Part shown: one piece after another, positions 60,377-64,000 of the stretch
Numbering within the stretch: position 1 is the first letter of the stretch
Layout: every line of letters begins with the position of its first letter
Assembly: GCF_040436345.1 (NCBI RefSeq)
Contig: NC_133223.1
Coordinates: forward strand, 25,670,410 to 25,734,409
Origin: Pagrus major
Taxonomy: Eukaryota > Chordata > Actinopteri > Spariformes > Sparidae
Direction: 5' to 3'
Length of the DNA stretch: 64,000 nucleotides
Position numbers and translations under genes: made by a program
Notes under the pieces: generated by a model
The model's input: the letters and a program-made list of their open reading frames with translations, nothing else
Told to the model about the DNA's origin: nothing
Databases searched by the model: none

Positions 60377-63300
60377 ACAATGTTCCAAAATTAAGCCAAG
60401 CTGCGCATTTTTATGAGTTGAAAAACTTGCATGCACCTCGTCTTCCACAGAGACAGGGAAAACACTGGAAAATATTCTTGCTTCTAAAGTATTCCATTCA
60501 AAACATGAATTCAGTGGAAATGTTACAAACTCACAGTCTTATTCAGCTGTAAATGTTCCTATGCTTGGCTCTACTTTTCGCTCTCCTGCACTTTTTCAGC
60601 TCCTAATTCCATTTGTGAACTCGGAAATCCCGAGAGGATCAGATAAGACCTCCTTTTCTAAAGGATTGTGTCTTTTCTCTTTGTGGTTTTCCACAAAAAT
60701 GTCCCGCCTCTGTTGGCCAGAGTCTCAGTCGGGAAACCAGATGGGAACTTTATTACCCGCGCTGATCAAACAAACAGTGATGTAAGAGGGCTGTGAAAAG
60801 GTAGTGTGTGGTGAGCCGTCAGAGCTGCTCGATGGACTCCTGGAAAAAGTAACAACCGTTTAGCTCAGACTTGGAAGACGAGCGGTGTGTGGGACTGTTG
60901 GCCACTGTGGTAGCTCTTGTCGGCGTGAGCTAGGTTGGCCGCCCCGCTTTAACTTGCATCATTGTTTTCTTTAAATGTGCCCCTTGGTGAACACGGTCGC
61001 TTGAGATGCTGTGGTTTTAATCTGGTGTGCATTGAGGACCAAAGTCCCCCAGCCAGTGCCATGGTGATGAATGGTGTTTGTACTTGTCTGCCTGTGCAGT
61101 TTAGTGTAGTGAGGCGTGCGTCTTGTGTCAGAGATAGTCAGACAGGAACACACATGTGCAGCTCCACCGGCTGAACCCTGAAAAGCCTTCAGCATAAGAG
61201 AGACTGGCTTGGAAGGATCCTCTTTATGCCAGGAAGCACCAAAACCGAATATGTTGTTATATTTCCATTTCCTCATAATGAACTACATCTCACTTGTGAT
61301 TGTTTATTGGTGTATTACTTTACGATGCTTTGAGGTTAAAAGGGTAGAACTCGCACATTGTTGGGATGGTGAACCCGAAGACAAAGAATTTTCCCCTGGT
61401 GCTGTTTGACTCAGAAACACTTTCCACCCGTTGAACTTAAACTGCTTAAACTCTACGCCCTCCGGTCTCCCTGTGGAGCTCCAGTAATAAGGCTGTACAT
61501 TTTAAAAATTCAGCCCACTGTTGATTTGTTAAGTCGAGTACAGCTGCTTTCTCCATTCACTTATGGGAACCCAAGCCAGACCAAGTGTTTGAGTGCCTGT
61601 TGTGCAGACGATGCTGAAACTGCTAATGCGGAACAGTCTGGGGAACGATTTAAAACTGGAGTGCGCTCTTGTACTATAATACAGTAAAAAATCGGTGACC
61701 TTGCAGGGTGCTTTTTAAGAGGAGTGTTGGTCATATTAGTTGTAGAAAAATGGACAGTTCTTTGGCAGAGTTTGCATATAAAACGTCACCCTATACCCAA
61801 ACAGTCGCCTCACATTGACAACTGGAGAAAAAGTGCCTAGTACAGAGTTAACTGCCACCTGTTTCATCATGCATGAAGTTAAAATCAGTGGTAAAGGCTC
61901 ACAGCTTCCACATGATCTATGTGCGTAAATCACTCTCGGTTAATGGGAAGGAAGAAATGGAAAAAATCAATCTGCTCCTTTTGTGAAAATAGACGAGCGC
62001 TGAATAAAGCTGAGACTAAATTTAGCCTCATAACACAGTGACAATACTTGAACGTTACCACGATGGTATTAGATATTCATGAAGCAGCAACTGTCAAAGT
62101 TAAAGTTAAGAACAACATCCTTGGGTTTTATTAAGAGTTTAACTGTCAGAAACTGTGCCTGGAAACTTAAAGTGGAAACAGACTACTTCCCCCCCACTAG
62201 CGCTTGCTGTCACGAAGACAACCCGATCGCTTCGGTTTTCTCCTCGGAGTGGCAACTGCTAATGACACAGGAAAATGTGTTTTTTCTTCATTCATGTAGT
62301 CTGTAATGGAGGCGTGAAGCAGATAGAAGAGGTGTCATGCTGTCAGCTTGCATGGCTGCAGACATGGTTGCATTGTGAAAGCGAGGCTCGCAGGGAACCA
62401 ATTTAAACGTGGATGGTGTCGTTATTCTATGGACATTACATGCTGCAATCAGCATTTACTGGAAATTAATTGGGGCAAAAAACATGGCAGTAACCCCTTT
62501 TCATGGCAGATATTTTGACATGTCACAGTAGGAAATAGCGCAGGCTACAGTGCTAAGTAAATCTGTGAGAATGAATTTTCACATTTAGCTCAACTTCGGG
62601 GGAACTTTGACCTGAAAATTTGGGCCTTTGACCGAAGCAGGCCGCCTTGACAATGCTGTCCTTTGAGGGATCGGAGAGCCAGAGGGTCCAAAATATCAAA
62701 AAGCTATTGTAGCTGTGTTATTTAACCTCCTCTGTCAGGATACAAAGTGCTTCACAAAAGAGCAGTGGTTGGTGCATCACCATTTCCTAATGGAGCCCGC
62801 CCCCAAAAATAGTATCATGATCTTTTTAATCGCAATCACGATCCCCAATCTCAATTCTGAAATGTGCTATAGACTATAGACAGGCTTGAAATAGCCTGTG
62901 AATTTCCACCATTATACCGTAATACTACAGCGATCGTTCTTTTTTGGCACAAGCTCCTCATCTCCCTTGCCACTCGCTTTAACTTGCATTGTGTACAATA
63001 TGTTGCCCGAGGAAAAGTCAATCATCTAGCTGGCTACATCACTCTGTCCATGTAGCACAGATCTGCTCGTCAATGATGCTGTGTGAAGTTTGGAAGCAGA
63101 AGTAAAAGGACATGAAATACTGCGATCTCTCCAGCTCGCCTGTAAACTACATTATGGAGGCCTTCAACAGTGATCATGATTTAAAATCACCAGATTGCCT
63201 GGTGTCGTGTGACATCACCAGAACTGTTCCGATGTTTGCAGATTATTTAGTGACCACAGCTCATGGAAGAAAATATGTTTTCAGAGGCCTTAAGGCAAAC

Positions 63301-64000
63301 ACATCAGACAGTTGTTCCTATCAGTCGTCTGGTCTCTCTTCAATCAACGCTTTGTATGCTTCGTGGATTAATTACGGTACGCCTGTTGGATCCTTTGTCA
63401 TTTTGATTGCCAGCTGTAGGCTCATGTTTTGCAAATCTACCAGTCTTGATGTCTCCCTGCTGTGTGAGCTGTATTGTAAATAAAGCCCAGTGTTTGTTTG
63501 GGTTACAGGTTTATGTTTAACCGGGCTGGCTGGTTGTGTTGTCATGAAAACTCTGTTCCACTCGCAAATGTGTGCACACAAGAAGACAGGAATCATTCCA
63601 TAGTGGTCATTAAGCAAGTTGTTCGCAGACGTTTTGTTTAGTCTTTTTCGGTGTTCCAGTGGGTGGAAGAGTGGCTGGTGGTTTTGGTTGTGTGCCCACC
63701 TCTGCTCACAGATGTTCACCTGGAGTAAGGTTGAGGACTTTGGACCTCTGGGGTCACTTTCTCAGGCAACAGCTCGCTCTCTGTCCCGTCCGTCCCGGGC
63801 CTGCTCTCTGGCACAGCCCCCATGCCCCCCCTGCCGCTGCTCCATTAGGAAGGGCTTTAATCGGCATCATTGCCCGCAAGCCTGTGATGTTGTGACGCTC
63901 GCGTCCCGTGACAAGGCCGCCTCGATCTGCGGGGAATTTACAGTCTATTACGCTGCATAATAGATTTTTATTATCATTTGTTTGCACATCAGCCTCGCCG
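60377..64000. other. Non-coding stretch, no supported gene
   Basis: Includes a 123-residue plus frame (63,112-63,483) whose stop overlaps an AATAAA. It resembles nothing I know and lacks a promoter or splice context. The last 170 bp are GC-richer and repeat-free. Confidence 0.45.

Noticed and set aside
63112..63483. 123-residue frame with stop overlapping AATAAA
   Set aside because: Tempting as a terminal exon, but there is no recognised domain, no polypyrimidine-acceptor tied to it and no upstream exon. Kept only as a note.

Overview
The window reads as nuclear DNA of a bony fish, most likely a percomorph teleost. It is AT-rich, intron-containing and full of short non-autonomous DNA-transposon families that I recognise from teleost genomes. 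There are no prokaryotic operons, no CRISPR arrays, and no rRNA or tRNA genes that I can see.

Only one protein-coding gene is well supported. It is a complete bzw1 gene (basic leucine zipper and W2 domains 1, also called eIF5-mimic protein 2) on the minus strand. Its non-coding first exon lies near 57,082-57,169, its start codon at 56,377-56,379 and its stop at 48,486-48,488. I resolved eleven coding exons base by base. All introns are GT-AG, the reading phases join without error, and the coding sequence is 1,260 nt (419 residues plus stop), the length I recall for human BZW1. A compact promoter with a perfect NRF1 palindrome lies just upstream. The start codon has a very poor initiation context, which fits the known translational autoregulation of this family.

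Positions 1 to about 47,780 form a gene desert, or possibly part of a very large intron. I find no coding exon there. It holds a mosaic of decayed repeats: piggyBac-like elements ending in TTAA, hAT-like elements, a dead Tc1/mariner transposase fragment, dispersed SINE-like repeats, a recent 0.75-kb segmental tandem duplication (35,640-36,805) and several microsatellites. The most distinctive structure is a 1,004-bp foldback element (38,990-39,993). It has an exact 8-bp target duplication and long inverted arms, each built around a 42-bp minisatellite (five units in one arm, three in the other).

The bzw1 introns carry further copies of the same repeat families in introns 3, 7, 8 and 11. Beyond bzw1, 57,250-64,000 has no recognisable coding exon. 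A GC-rich stretch at about 58,300-58,530 ends in a good splice donor and may be the promoter and untranslated first exon of a plus-strand gene that continues outside the window. Most long open frames in the window lie inside repeats or antisense to exons, and I do not treat them as genes.
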